A DNA stretch of 64,000 bases from Bacteroidales bacterium. GTDB taxonomy: Bacteria; Bacteroidota; Bacteroidia; Bacteroidales; UBA932. Under the pieces are notes generated by a model, which saw nothing but the letters and a program-made list of their open reading frames with translations, ran no database searches and was not told the DNA's origin. The DNA lies in contig JAEELG010000078.1 of NCBI GenBank assembly GCA_016288775.1, positions 1 to 64,000 of the forward strand. Reading direction: 5' to 3'. Shown here piece by piece: positions 7,790 through 16,438 of the stretch (within the stretch, counting starts at the first letter, position 1; each line of letters opens with the position of its first letter). The position numbers and the translations under genes were made by a program.

Positions 7790-9517
7790 ATGACTAAGCG
7801 CCTGATTTCCACTATGATAGCCTTTACCCTCCCGCTGCTTGCAGCAGCCCAGGGCTTCAGGGCGGTTGTCATACCCGTGGAATTCAGCGACGAAACGTTC
7901 AAAGACAAAAACAAGAACGTAGTCGAAAAAATTTCCAGGGCCCGGACATATTTCAACGACCAGTTCAGTCCTGTAAAGTCATTTTCTTTCGATATTCTCC
8001 CCACCGTCAGGCTGCAGAAAGAGCTTTCCTGGTACGGCGCCAATTCTTCCAGCGCCAAGGACAGCCGCATCGACGAGCTGGTTCGGGACGCCGTCGCAGC
8101 TCTCCGTAACGATTTCTCCGTATACGACAACGACGGCGACGGTACAATCGACAACATCTGCATAATTGCGGCAGGCGGCAGCGAGGCCGACGGCGACGGA
8201 GCGGACTGCATCTGGCCCCAGCAGCTGTACCTGAAAGAGCGGGGCGGCAGTTTCGCGCGCGACGGCAAGACCGTCGACAGCTTCTGCATATGCGTCGAGA
8301 AATCCGGTCTCGGCACTTTCTGCCACGAATTCGCCCACAGTTTCGGCCTTCAGGACCTTTACGACACCGACGGGAATGGCTCCGGAGGCACTGCGCCCGG
8401 ACTCTGGGGCTCCCTGAGCCTTATGGACAAGGGAGGCGACAACGACGGAGGCAACACTCCCCCCAATTTCTGCGCTATCGAACTTGAGCAGCTGGGCCTG
8501 GGCAAGCAGATAGAGCTCAAGCGCGGGTATCACCGCCTGCACCCCATTTCCGAAAGCAAGGAATATCTCCGGATCGACACGGACACCAAGGACGAGTATT
8601 TCCTTCTGGAATGTCGCGACAACGCCGGCTGGGACGCCTTCACAGGCGGCAGGGGCCTTCTGGTTTACCACATCGACAAATCCGCCAATAACAGTTGGTA
8701 TTCAGACTATTACAGGCGCAATCTCACTGCCCGGGAGCGCTGGGATGACAATCAGGTGAACTGCCGTCCCGACCACCAGTGCGCCAGGCTCCTGGCTGCG
8801 ACCCCCGGCACCTCCGACGTCAGCAAGATGTTCTTCCCTCTCGAAGGGCGCACGGCATTGGGAGCGGAAACCGACCCCTCCCTCAAATACTGGAGCGGCG
8901 CCACCTCCTCCCTGGCAATCGACCACATTACGCTGGAACTGGACGGAAGCGTCAGTTTCAACGTAATCACTCCGGTGGTCATGCGCGAATCCATGGTCTT
9001 CCAGGACGCCGCCATCTTCAGCTGGAGCGTCGACAACACGCTTTCGGTGGAGAGCTGCACCGTCAGCTGGCATTCCAGCGGCAACAAATCCTACGGAAAC
9101 ATAGGCACCGACACCGCAAACAGGCTGACTGACGGCACCTTTACGGTTACTGTCGAGGGCCTGTCGCCGTCGACAGGGTACGTCCTGCAAATTAAACTGA
9201 TGTGCAGCGACGGCAGCGTACATGCTTACAGCATGGATTTCACCACCAAGAGCAGGCCCAACGGAGCTCGCCCTTTCATCTACCTGAAGAACATTTCCAG
9301 GCGTGACGACGGTTCTTTCCCGACAGGTGAACGCATCCCGCTCAGGATCTTCAACGGCCAGGGAGTGAAACAGGTACAGTGGTTCTTCGATGACATGCGC
9401 ATAGCCCCCGGCCTGGATGGTTTCTGGTATCTGCGCACCAGCGGCACACTCAAGGCCCACGTATGGTACCAAGACGGCAGCAAGGACGTGATAATCAGAA
9501 AAATGGAAGTAAGATGA
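7790..9517 (+). CDS. Secreted M6-family metalloprotease-like protein
   Basis: This 575-residue exported protein has a signal peptide (LISTMIAFTLPLLAAAQ). Its zinc-metallopeptidase domain resembles the immune-inhibitor-A (M6) group. The zinc motif HEFAH is at about residue 179, followed by SFGLQDLYD and, further on, WGSLSLMD with a Met-turn-like position. YLLECR-type sequence (YFLLECRDNAGWD) and GRGLLVYHID are typical of the family. A C-terminal region (about 400-500) looks fibronectin-III-like (LSPSTGYVLQIKL). The start at MTKRLIS rather than 7769 gives a normal signal peptide. The stop overlaps the start of the next lipoprotein gene (ATGA), so the two are translationally coupled. Confidence 0.8.
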   Translation: MTKRLISTMIAFTLPLLAAAQGFRAVVIPVEFSDETFKDKNKNVVEKISRARTYFNDQFSPVKSFSFDILPTVRLQKELSWYGANSSSAKDSRIDELVRDAVAALRNDFSVYDNDGDGTIDNICIIAAGGSEADGDGADCIWPQQLYLKERGGSFARDGKTVDSFCICVEKSGLGTFCHEFAHSFGLQDLYDTDGNGSGGTAPGLWGSLSLMDKGGDNDGGNTPPNFCAIELEQLGLGKQIELKRGYHRLHPISESKEYLRIDTDTKDEYFLLECRDNAGWDAFTGGRGLLVYHIDKSANNSWYSDYYRRNLTARERWDDNQVNCRPDHQCARLLAATPGTSDVSKMFFPLEGRTALGAETDPSLKYWSGATSSLAIDHITLELDGSVSFNVITPVVMRESMVFQDAAIFSWSVDNTLSVESCTVSWHSSGNKSYGNIGTDTANRLTDGTFTVTVEGLSPSTGYVLQIKLMCSDGSVHAYSMDFTTKSRPNGARPFIYLKNISRRDDGSFPTGERIPLRIFNGQGVKQVQWFFDDMRIAPGLDGFWYLRTSGTLKAHVWYQDGSKDVIIRKMEVR

Positions 9518-9930
9518 AAGCACTTCGCCACTTGCTCGCAGCACTCACGGCTGCACTGACGCTGCTTTCCTGCCAGCCGCAGGGAGTCACCGAGCTGTCG
9601 ACGTTCGTGGCGGACGGCACCGTGCGCCTGGAGGTCGACGGAGTCAGGGTTTTCTCCTACTATGAGACCGGATGCCAGATAGCGCTCAACGAGAAGAGGG
9701 GCGAATTCCGGGCACATGACGACACGATGCAGGAGTATTTCATCATTTCGATGGACAAACTGCCCCGAAAAGCAGGCGATGCAGTGAACGCCAACCTGTG
9801 CTGGACCGAATCCGGTTACGAAAGAGAAAGACAAAACGTCACCCTCGTTGCCAGAAGCATCAGGGGTGACGTAATATGGCTATGCGACGAAGCTCAGCAC
9901 AACGCCGCCGTGATCAGGATACTAGAATGA
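9514..9930 (+). CDS. Small lipoprotein coupled to the M6 peptidase
   Basis: This 138-residue protein has a lipoprotein signal ([13 protein letters not shown], Cys at about 21) and no domain I recognise. The mature part is predicted beta-rich, with [14 protein letters not shown] and [16 protein letters not shown]. Its ATG overlaps the peptidase stop, so it is probably a partner at the cell envelope, for example an inhibitor, anchor or chaperone. That role is inference. Its last 9 bases overlap the end of the convergent tpiA gene. Confidence 0.7.
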   Translation: MKALRHLLAALTAALTLLSCQPQGVTELSTFVADGTVRLEVDGVRVFSYYETGCQIALNEKRGEFRAHDDTMQEYFIISMDKLPRKAGDAVNANLCWTESGYERERQNVTLVARSIRGDVIWLCDEAQHNAAVIRILE

Positions 9931-10677
9931 TTTTCCGATCTCGATGAAGTCGTCGGCCTTGAGGGCAGCGCCTCCGATAAGTCCGCCGTCGATATCCTTC
10001 ATTGCAAACAGCTCCTTCGCGTTGGAAGGCTTGCAGGAACCGCCGTACAGGATGGTGGTGTCGTCTGCAACCTGTGCGCCGAACTTGTCGGCCAGGGTCT
10101 TGCGGATGAATGCGTGAATCTCTTCTGCCTGCTCCGCAGTAGCGGTCTTGCCGGTACCGATGGCCCAGACGGGCTCGTAGGCGACCACGATGTGCTTCAT
10201 GTCCTCGGCGGTGAAGTTGTAGAGCACGTTCTTGATCTGGGACTCGCAGACCTCGAAATGACGGCCAGCCTCCCTCTCCTCGAGGTTCTCGCCCACACAG
10301 AGGATCACGTCAAGGCCGTTGGCAAGGGCCAGGCGGGTCTTTTCGACCAGCTTCTCATCGGTCTCGCCGTAGTACTGACGGCGCTCGGAATGGCCGAGGA
10401 TGGTGTACTGGCAGCCAGCGGAAACGAGCATGGCGGCAGATACCTCGCCGGTGTATGCGCCCTTCTCCTTGTCGGCGCAGTTCTCTGCGGAAAGGCCGAC
10501 CTTGCTGCCCTTCAGGGCTTCCGCAACGGGGCACAGATGGGTGAAAGGAGTAGCAACGATAAGTTTTACATTGGAGGGAACCTCTCCGGATTTGGCGACA
10601 ACCGCCTTGGCGAGCTCTACGCCCTCGGGAACTGTGGTGTTCATTTTCCAGTTGCCCGCTACTATTTTCTTTCTCAT
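9922..10677 (-). CDS. tpiA: Triosephosphate isomerase
   Basis: TpiA interconverts dihydroxyacetone phosphate and glyceraldehyde 3-phosphate in glycolysis and gluconeogenesis. The 251-residue length is standard. GNWKMN gives the catalytic Asn and Lys, ILGHSERR the catalytic His, and [17 protein letters not shown] the catalytic Glu and the flexible loop. [11 protein letters not shown] and [11 protein letters not shown] form the phosphate-binding end. It is transcribed alone, divergently from tyrS. The tail overlaps the convergent lipoprotein gene by 9 bases. Confidence 0.96.
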   Translation of the reverse strand: MRKKIVAGNWKMNTTVPEGVELAKAVVAKSGEVPSNVKLIVATPFTHLCPVAEALKGSKVGLSAENCADKEKGAYTGEVSAAMLVSAGCQYTILGHSERRQYYGETDEKLVEKTRLALANGLDVILCVGENLEEREAGRHFEVCESQIKNVLYNFTAEDMKHIVVAYEPVWAIGTGKTATAEQAEEIHAFIRKTLADKFGAQVADDTTILYGGSCKPSNAKELFAMKDIDGGLIGGAALKADDFIEIGKSF

Positions 10678-10705
10678 ATAATAATTAAAGTTGCGATTGG
10701 AATTG

Positions 10706-10713
10706 CAAATTTA
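10706..10713 (-). promoter_or_regulatory. -7 promoter motif TAaaTTTG for tpiA
   Basis: TAAATTTG on the minus strand lies 28 bases before the tpiA ATG in the tpiA/tyrS divergent gap. Confidence 0.5.
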
Positions 10714-10753
10714 CTACATTTTGTCCAACTTTGTGCTCTCAAATGGTTTATAT

Positions 10754-12046
10754 ATGAAAAATTTTGTAGAAGAACTCAAGTGGAGGGGAATGATCCACGA
10801 CATTATGCCCGGAACCGAGGAAGAATTGATGAAAGGGCCTGCTGCGGCATACGTGGGAATCGACCCCACCGGTGACTCGCTGCATATAGGACATCTCGTC
10901 AGCATAATGATACTCAAGCACTTCCAGGCATGCGGCCACAAGCCTTACGCACTCGTTGGCGGAGCCACCGGCATGATCGGCGACCCTTCGATGAAGAGCC
11001 AGGAGCGCAACCTGCTCGACGAGGCCACCCTCGCCCACAACGTGGAATGCATCAAGGCGCAGCTCGGCAAGTTCCTCGATTTCGAATCCGAAGCCCCCAA
11101 CAAGGCCGAACTGGTGAACAACTACGACTGGATGAAGGACTACACTTTCATCAATTTCACCCGCGACATAGGCAAGATGATCACCGTCAACTACATGATG
11201 AGCAAGGACTCCGTGAAGAAGCGCCTGAGCCGCGACTCCTCCGAGGGCATGTCGTTCACCGAATTCTCATACCAGCTGCTCCAGGGCTACGATTTCCTGT
11301 ACCTGTACCAGCACCACGGCGTCAAACTGCAGCTGGGCGGCGCCGACCAGTGGGGCAACATCACCACCGGCACGGAGATGATACGCCGCACCGGTGCGGG
11401 CGAGGCCTTCGCACTTACCTGCCCCCTCATCACAAAGGCCGACGGCGGCAAGTTCGGCAAGACCGAGAAAGGCAACGTGTGGCTCGATCCCGCACGCACC
11501 AGCCCCTACCAGTTCTATCAGTTCTGGCTCAACGTCAGCGACGCCGACGCCGAACGCTACATCAAGATATTCACCATGCTCGACCGCGAGACTATTGAGA
11601 ATGCCATCGCAACCCACAGGGAGTGCCCTGAAAGGCGCGAACTGCAGAAGCTGCTGGCACGCGAGGTCACCGTCATGGTGCACGGAGAGGCGGAATACGA
11701 GAACGCGGTGAAGGCCTCCGGCATACTCTTCGGCAAGGCCACGGCAGACGACCTCCGCAGCCTCGACGAAAAAACCTTCCTGGATGTCTTCGAAGGCGTT
11801 CCCACGTTCGAGATCGAGCGCGCCAAACTGCCTCTGGGCATCCTGGACGCCCTGGCGGTGGAAACCACCATCTTCCCTTCCAAGGGAGAGGCCCGCAAGA
11901 TGATTCAGAACAACGGATTCAGCGTCAACAAGGAAAAGTTCACCGACTTTGGCGGACAGCTTACCGAGGGCGACATCATCGACGGCAAGTACATACTCGC
12001 CCAGAAAGGCAAAAAGGACTATTACATCATCAAGATCAATGGATAG
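10754..12046 (+). CDS. tyrS: Tyrosyl-tRNA synthetase
   Basis: This class I synthetase charges tRNA-Tyr in the cytoplasm. It has 430 residues from [12 protein letters not shown]. The ORF track is longer, but the added N-terminus overlaps the promoter gap and is not conserved. The HIGH motif is DSLHIGHL near residue 43. The KMSKS equivalent is KFGKTEKG near 238, the usual variant of the bacterial TyrRS group. [12 protein letters not shown] is the tyrosine/AMP-binding core. An S4 RNA-binding domain occupies about residues 360-425. It overlaps rbfA by 8 bases. Confidence 0.96.
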   Translation: MKNFVEELKWRGMIHDIMPGTEEELMKGPAAAYVGIDPTGDSLHIGHLVSIMILKHFQACGHKPYALVGGATGMIGDPSMKSQERNLLDEATLAHNVECIKAQLGKFLDFESEAPNKAELVNNYDWMKDYTFINFTRDIGKMITVNYMMSKDSVKKRLSRDSSEGMSFTEFSYQLLQGYDFLYLYQHHGVKLQLGGADQWGNITTGTEMIRRTGAGEAFALTCPLITKADGGKFGKTEKGNVWLDPARTSPYQFYQFWLNVSDADAERYIKIFTMLDRETIENAIATHRECPERRELQKLLAREVTVMVHGEAEYENAVKASGILFGKATADDLRSLDEKTFLDVFEGVPTFEIERAKLPLGILDALAVETTIFPSKGEARKMIQNNGFSVNKEKFTDFGGQLTEGDIIDGKYILAQKGKKDYYIIKING

Positions 12047-12389
12047 CAAGCCCGCAGGAACAAGGCAGCTCAAGGTGGCCCGCGAGCTCCAGAGAGACCT
12101 TGCCGAGATAATCCGCAGCAAGGGCATGGCAGTGTGGGGCGGAGCCATGGTGACGGTGAGCGAGGTGCGCATCAGCCCCGACCTCAGCGTGGCCAAGGTC
12201 TTCGTCAGCATCTTCCCTTCCGAAAAACAGGCCTCCGTAATGGCTCTGCTAGGAGAGAACAAAAAGGCGATACGCGGTGAACTGGGGCACAAGGTAGCCT
12301 CTCAGCTGCGCATCGTGCCCGATATCGATTTCTATCTGGATACGTCCCTGGACTACGCGGAACACATCGACGAGTTGCTGCGCAAATGA
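12039..12389 (+). CDS. rbfA: Ribosome-binding factor A
   Basis: RbfA is a small KH-like protein that binds the 30S subunit and helps 16S rRNA 5' maturation and cold adaptation. The 116 residues include [18 protein letters not shown] and [20 protein letters not shown], the family core, and end with [19 protein letters not shown]. Its start lies inside the tyrS end and its stop overlaps the ABC permease start (ATGA), so the three genes are read as one unit. The ORF-track N-terminus (from 11949) is a tyrS shadow. Confidence 0.93.
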   Translation: MDSKPAGTRQLKVARELQRDLAEIIRSKGMAVWGGAMVTVSEVRISPDLSVAKVFVSIFPSEKQASVMALLGENKKAIRGELGHKVASQLRIVPDIDFYLDTSLDYAEHIDELLRK

Positions 12390-13615
12390 ACGTTCCGCTG
12401 TTCATAGCGGCCAGGTATCTGTTCGGCCGGAAGTCCCACAACGTAATCAATGTGATTTCGGCCATCAGTGCGGCCGGCATGGCCATAGGCACCGCCGCAT
12501 TGATACTTATACTCAGCGTTTACAACGGATTTGACGCCGTCATCGAGAAGAACGTCGGCGACATCAGCCCCGACCTGCTGCTTGTCAGCGGAGACGGGGC
12601 TGCGCATTTCCGGCCCGATTCGGCGCTGGTCGAAAGACTCGCCGCCGACAGCCGCGTGCGCAGCGTGCGCCGCACCCTCGAAGAGAACGTCTTCCTGAGC
12701 TACGGCGACCAGCAGGGACTGGCACGGGCCAAAGGCGTCGAGGAGGGATATGGCGAAGACGGAGCGGCTGAACACGTTTACGAAGGCGAATTCCGGCTCC
12801 GGAAGGGAGAGCTGCCAAATGCTGTGATCGGTGCCACCATAGCCCGCAAAATGGGCATCCATCCCCGCTTCACGGAACCTCTGACAATGTATTATCCCGA
12901 CCGTGAAGGGAGGATCTCCCCCACCAACCCTGCAGCGTCCGCGAGGAGCGAGAAAGTGTTTCCCGCGGGCCTGATGAGCATAAGCAGCGACACCGACGCC
13001 GAGCTGGTAATCGTTCCGCTGGAACTGATGCGTTCGCTCATGGGCAGCCGCGGCGACGAGGTGAGCGGCATGGAGATCATGCTCGCCGACAACAGCCGCC
13101 GCGCAGTGAAGCGCTTCAAGCGCGACTATGCGGCGGAGTGCACCCTTCTCGACCGTTACGAACAGCAGCCCACCCTTTTCAAGATGATGAAGTACGAGAA
13201 GGCTGCGGTGTTCCTGATCCTGCTTTTCGTGGTGATAATTGTGGCCCTGAACATCTTCGGCTCTCTGTCGATGCTGATTATCGAGAAGCAGGAAGACATA
13301 GGCACCCTGCATGCGCTTGGGGCCGACGACAGGATGGTGAAGCGCATATTCATGACGGAAGGATGGCTGGTATCGCTGGCCGGACTGGCCGTCGGTCTGG
13401 TAATCGGAATAACGCTGGCGCTGCTGCAGCAGCACCTGGGCATCGTTAAAATGCCGGGAAATTTCCTGATGGAATCGTATCCGGTGGTGCTCAAGGCAGG
13501 AGACGTGCTCCTTACCGCGGCCGGGGTTGCGCTGACCGGCTTCCTGATAGCGGCGGTTTCCGCTATTCCAGCATGTCCATCAGAGCGTCAAGTTCGCGAC
13601 GGTCTTTCTTCGTAG
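12386..13615 (+). CDS. FtsX/LolCE-family ABC transporter permease
   Basis: This inner-membrane permease of the lipoprotein-releasing (LolC/E) type probably hands lipoproteins to a periplasmic carrier, together with a LolD-like ATPase encoded elsewhere. It has 409 residues. The first membrane segment is near 20-48 (FGRKSHNVINVISAISAAGM), then comes a periplasmic MacB-like domain to about 260, then a three-helix FtsX domain (VFLILLFVVIIVALNIFGSL; ALGADDRMVKRIFMTEGW). The last helix (GVALTGFLIAAVSAIPA) is followed by only 13 residues, which are encoded antisense to the end of the S4 gene. Confidence 0.8.
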   Translation: MNVPLFIAARYLFGRKSHNVINVISAISAAGMAIGTAALILILSVYNGFDAVIEKNVGDISPDLLLVSGDGAAHFRPDSALVERLAADSRVRSVRRTLEENVFLSYGDQQGLARAKGVEEGYGEDGAAEHVYEGEFRLRKGELPNAVIGATIARKMGIHPRFTEPLTMYYPDREGRISPTNPAASARSEKVFPAGLMSISSDTDAELVIVPLELMRSLMGSRGDEVSGMEIMLADNSRRAVKRFKRDYAAECTLLDRYEQQPTLFKMMKYEKAAVFLILLFVVIIVALNIFGSLSMLIIEKQEDIGTLHALGADDRMVKRIFMTEGWLVSLAGLAVGLVIGITLALLQQHLGIVKMPGNFLMESYPVVLKAGDVLLTAAGVALTGFLIAAVSAIPACPSERQVRDGLSS

Positions 13616-13943
13616 GGCGCCCGGCGCCTTTTTCGCGTTTCAGCACTATGGTCTCCCTGGGGGCGTGGAACTTGGCCTTCTCGGAGTCGGGCGTGATGTC
13701 TTCGGCGAAATCGGGAACCAACTGTGCTCCCATACGGTTCTCACTGAGCTGCAGTACTTTACAGCTGAGGGTGGCTATGCCCTTGTGAACCTCTACAATG
13801 TCGCCGATCTTGACAGCCTTGCCAGGCTTGGCAACTGCCCCGTTGATGCGCACCTTGTTGCCGTTGCAGGCCTCGGTGGCCTCGCTGCGGCTTTTGTAAT
13901 AGCGCACCGCCCAGAGATACTTGTCTATCCTTATGCTGTCCAT
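13563..13943 (-). CDS. S4-domain RNA-binding protein (Hsp15/HslR-like)
   Basis: This 126-residue protein has an N-terminal S4 RNA-binding domain (IRIDKYLWAVRYYKSRSEAT, NKVRINGAVAKPGKAVKIGD) and a basic C-terminal tail (REKGAGRPTKKDRRELD). Hsp15-type proteins bind 50S subunits that carry stalled nascent chains. In Bacteroidota it is often next to pth, but not here. The start MDSIRIDK lies 13 bases inside the DJ-1 gene, so the two are co-transcribed. Its last 53 bases overlap the convergent permease gene. Confidence 0.87.
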   Translation of the reverse strand: MDSIRIDKYLWAVRYYKSRSEATEACNGNKVRINGAVAKPGKAVKIGDIVEVHKGIATLSCKVLQLSENRMGAQLVPDFAEDITPDSEKAKFHAPRETIVLKREKGAGRPTKKDRRELDALMDMLE

Positions 13944-14512
13944 AGATACATGGCTTTGCGTACGTCTTCCACTTTTTCCGGCTTGACCAGGCCCAGAATC
14001 TCGAGGCCGAACGACACGGCATGACCGGCGGAGCGGCCTGTGATGATGCGTCCGCAACGCACGGCGGGCTTGGGTGTGAATATGGCGCCCAGGGCCGTGA
14101 GATGGTCTTCAAATCCGTCGAAGCAGGTGAATTCCACACCGTCGAGGGCAGCCGGGCCCAGTTTGGAAAGCACGAGTCCGGGAGCGGCGCAGATGGCGGC
14201 CACGGTTCCGCCGGCGGCATAGTGGGCCTTCAGCGCATCGACCAGCGGCTCGCAGGCGGCCAGGTTCTTGGTTCCGGGCATTCCTCCGGGGAAGATCATG
14301 AGATCGGTGGCGCAGGTGTCATCTGCCTCCAGTTCCACATCCTCAAGGATGAAGTCGGCGGTTACGTTGATGCCGTGGGAGCTGGTGACGAAGGGCTCGT
14401 CGTATATGGAAATCACGTTGACGTCGAGTCCGCCCCTGCGGAGCACGTCGTTGGTGGCGATGGCCTCTACATCCTCGAAGCCGTCGGCGAGAAATATGTT
14501 GATACCTTTCAT
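13931..14512 (-). CDS. DJ-1/PfpI family protein
   Basis: This 193-residue cytoplasmic protein belongs to the DJ-1 (YajL) branch of the class I glutamine-amidotransferase-like fold. The nucleophile Cys is in AAICAAPGLVL near 106, the conserved acidic residue in ADGFEDVEAIA near 15, and FPGGMPGTKNL forms the nucleophile-side loop. Family members act as protein or nucleotide deglycases, chaperones or redox sensors, and which applies here is unknown. I start at MKGINIFLADG. The longer ORF-track form adds unconserved leader sequence. It leads an operon with the S4 gene. Confidence 0.87.
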   Translation of the reverse strand: MKGINIFLADGFEDVEAIATNDVLRRGGLDVNVISIYDEPFVTSSHGINVTADFILEDVELEADDTCATDLMIFPGGMPGTKNLAACEPLVDALKAHYAAGGTVAAICAAPGLVLSKLGPAALDGVEFTCFDGFEDHLTALGAIFTPKPAVRCGRIITGRSAGHAVSFGLEILGLVKPEKVEDVRKAMYLWTA

Positions 14513-14550
14513 AAACGAAAATAAGTTTCCACAATATACTGATTTTTCCC

Positions 14551-14558
14551 TATTTTTG
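14551..14558 (+). promoter_or_regulatory. -7 promoter motif TAttTTTG for the mannose-6-phosphate-isomerase-like gene
   Basis: TATTTTTG lies 19 bases before the ATG at 14578, in the divergent gap with the DJ-1 gene. Confidence 0.55.
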
Positions 14559-14577
14559 TGCAAAATTCGATAGAAAG

Positions 14578-15576
14578 ATGGACGAAAGGAAACTGTACCC
14601 CATGAAATTCTGCAGCCTCGCCGACGAGTACGGCTGGGGCACCGACGAGTTCAAACTGGCCGACCTAGGTTACCGTGATTCGCTGGTCTACGACGGCTGG
14701 CTTGCCGGAAATGCCATGAGCGAGGTCATGGATACCTACATGGACCGCGTCGTCGGCGAGAACGTGTTCAAGTTCTGGGGAAGGCAGTTCCCGGTGCAGG
14801 TCAAGCACATACGCGTGAAGAGCGGGCGCATGCCGCTGAGGGTGCATCCCGACGCCGAAACCGCCGTTCAGCGCTACGATTTCCTGGGACGCGAGAAGCT
14901 CTGGTATGTTCTGCGCGCAGGCAACGGCGCCGAACTGCTGATGGGTTTCGTCCGCGATACGGATGCCTCGGAGGTCTATTCCGCCTGTCTCGACGGCACG
15001 GTGGACAAGTTGATGAACAAGGTATCCCCCGTCGCCGGGGAGTTCTTCCATATCCGCCCGGGGGTGCCGCACGCGGCCGGCGGAGACATCGAGATTCTGG
15101 AGATCAGCGAATCTTCGCCGCTGGATTTCTGCATGTGCGGATGGGGGAAGGAGGTGAGCCCGGAGGAGTTCGACGAGACGCTGAACCTGTCCGACGCCCT
15201 GGACTTCATAGACTACCACGCATGGACCGCACCGGAGGCGCCTCATTTCCACAAGGGTGATATGGTTCGCAAACTCATTGATATTCCCGAGTTTACTGTT
15301 ACCCGCCTGCAGCTCACCGACCCGCTGCACATCTACAGCGAGCGGTTCGATTCGTTCATTCTGTATACCTGCGTGCGTGGCGAGGCGTCGGTGCAGCTTG
15401 AGGTTCTGGGGCAGACGGCACGCTTCCCTCTGGAGGCCGGCCGCACCATGCTCGTTCCGGCAGAGTGCCCCGACTTCTTCCTGGTCCCCTCCGACCGCGA
15501 CACCATGATCCTCGAAACCACCGTCGCCCCGAGGGAGGAAACCGACAGTTATCTGAACAACAATGACGGTCGTTGA
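14578..15576 (+). CDS. Mannose-6-phosphate isomerase-like cupin protein
   Basis: This 332-residue protein is similar to type I phosphomannose isomerases, which interconvert fructose 6-phosphate and mannose 6-phosphate with a bound metal. PLRVHPDAETAVQRYD corresponds to the metal-binding Q-x-H-P segment (here R-V-H-P, so one usual ligand-side residue is changed). EKLWYVLRA and HIRPGVPHAAGGDIEILEIS form the cupin core, with the later His. C-terminal residues 230-320 form a second cupin-like half. The altered motif and diverged N-terminus (FCSLADEYGWGTDEF) mean the substrate may differ. It is monocistronic. Confidence 0.65.
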   Translation: MDERKLYPMKFCSLADEYGWGTDEFKLADLGYRDSLVYDGWLAGNAMSEVMDTYMDRVVGENVFKFWGRQFPVQVKHIRVKSGRMPLRVHPDAETAVQRYDFLGREKLWYVLRAGNGAELLMGFVRDTDASEVYSACLDGTVDKLMNKVSPVAGEFFHIRPGVPHAAGGDIEILEISESSPLDFCMCGWGKEVSPEEFDETLNLSDALDFIDYHAWTAPEAPHFHKGDMVRKLIDIPEFTVTRLQLTDPLHIYSERFDSFILYTCVRGEASVQLEVLGQTARFPLEAGRTMLVPAECPDFFLVPSDRDTMILETTVAPREETDSYLNNNDGR

Positions 15577-15726
15577 CAGCACCCCCTCCGAGACGCTGCT
15601 CGCTTCGCTTCTCAGCGTCTTGACCATCCCCCTGCACCCCCAAGGGACGGGGGGCGTACCCCCCGACACCCCCTGAGTCGGCCTACGGCCTCCATAAATG
15701 CTCTTCGAACCAACTGCAACTTCAAA
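15577..15726. repeat. GC-rich palindromic intergenic segment
   Basis: Between the convergent isomerase-like gene and ung lie an 8-bp inverted repeat (AGACGCTG/CAGCGTCT, 15591-15620), a 7-bp hairpin of C and G tracts around CGTA (15648-15665), and GGCCTACGGCC. No ORF is supported. The hairpins could end transcription from both sides, but they lack T-runs. The look is of a dispersed palindromic repeat. Confidence 0.5.
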
Positions 15727-16398
15727 CTACAGTTGCCAGTCTATCGGCGTGCGGCCTTCGGAGAGAAGGAGAGCGTTGGCCTGGGAGAAGTGGCGGCAGC
15801 CGAAGAAGGCGCCGCGGGCCAGGGGCGAAGGATGCGCCGCCTGAAGGATGAAGTGGCGGGAGGAGTCGATGAGAGGCGCCTTGGAGCGGGCGTAATTGCC
15901 CCAGAGCATGAAGATCACCCCCTCGCATTTATCTGATATGCAGCGGATTACCGCATCGGTGAAGGTTTGCCAGCCGATGCCGGCGTGCGATGTGGGCTCC
16001 CCCGCCCTCACGGTGAGCACCGCGTTCAGCAGCAGCACTCCCTGGCGGGCCCAGCCTTCCAGGTTGGGGCGGCCCGACATTCTCACGCCGAGGTCGTCCT
16101 CAATCTCCTTGAAGATATTCTTGAGCGAAGGGGGCGCCGGCACGCCGTCGGGCACCGAGAACGAGAGTCCCATGGCCTGTCCGTAGCCGTGATACGGATC
16201 CTGCCCCAGGATTACCACCTTCACGTCCGGCAGCGGGCAGAGGTCGAAGGCCCTGAATATCTGCCCTCCGGGAGGGTAGATGCGGCATCCGGAAGCTTTT
16301 TCCTGATGCAGCCTGGACACCAGTTCCGCGAAATAAGGCTTTTCGAACTCGGGCGCAAGTGCCTCGCGCCATGATTCCTCTATCTTGACTTGTATCAT
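15727..16398 (-). CDS. ung: Uracil-DNA glycosylase (family 1)
   Basis: Ung removes uracil from DNA as the first step of base-excision repair. The 223 residues from MIQVKIEESW contain the catalytic Asp loop VVILGQDPYHGYGQAMGLSF near 62 and the Leu/His intercalation loop AAHPSPLARGAFFG near 187. LLLNAVLTVRAGEPTSH completes the uracil pocket. The ORF track extends a further 55 residues upstream across coaD, which is spurious. The -7 motif lies 5 bases before this ATG. It is divergent from coaD, and both promoters fit in about 40 bases. Confidence 0.95.
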   Translation of the reverse strand: MIQVKIEESWREALAPEFEKPYFAELVSRLHQEKASGCRIYPPGGQIFRAFDLCPLPDVKVVILGQDPYHGYGQAMGLSFSVPDGVPAPPSLKNIFKEIEDDLGVRMSGRPNLEGWARQGVLLLNAVLTVRAGEPTSHAGIGWQTFTDAVIRCISDKCEGVIFMLWGNYARSKAPLIDSSRHFILQAAHPSPLARGAFFGCRHFSQANALLLSEGRTPIDWQL

Positions 16399-16403
16399 AT
16401 CCA

Positions 16404-16411
16404 CAAATATA
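16404..16411 (-). promoter_or_regulatory. -7 promoter motif TAtaTTTG for ung
   Basis: TATATTTG on the minus strand ends 5 bases before the ung ATG, so the transcript is probably leaderless. Confidence 0.6.
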
Positions 16412-16424
16412 ACGAAAATATGGC

Positions 16425-16432
16425 TATATTTG
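16425..16432 (+). promoter_or_regulatory. -7 promoter motif TAtaTTTG for coaD
   Basis: TATATTTG ends 6 bases before the coaD ATG and 14 bases from the ung motif on the other strand. Confidence 0.6.
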
Positions 16433-16438
16433 TGCGTT

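Noticed and set aside
10711-10753. -7 promoter for tyrS
   Set aside because: Only off-consensus spacings (TACATTTTG) are present, so no promoter was called.
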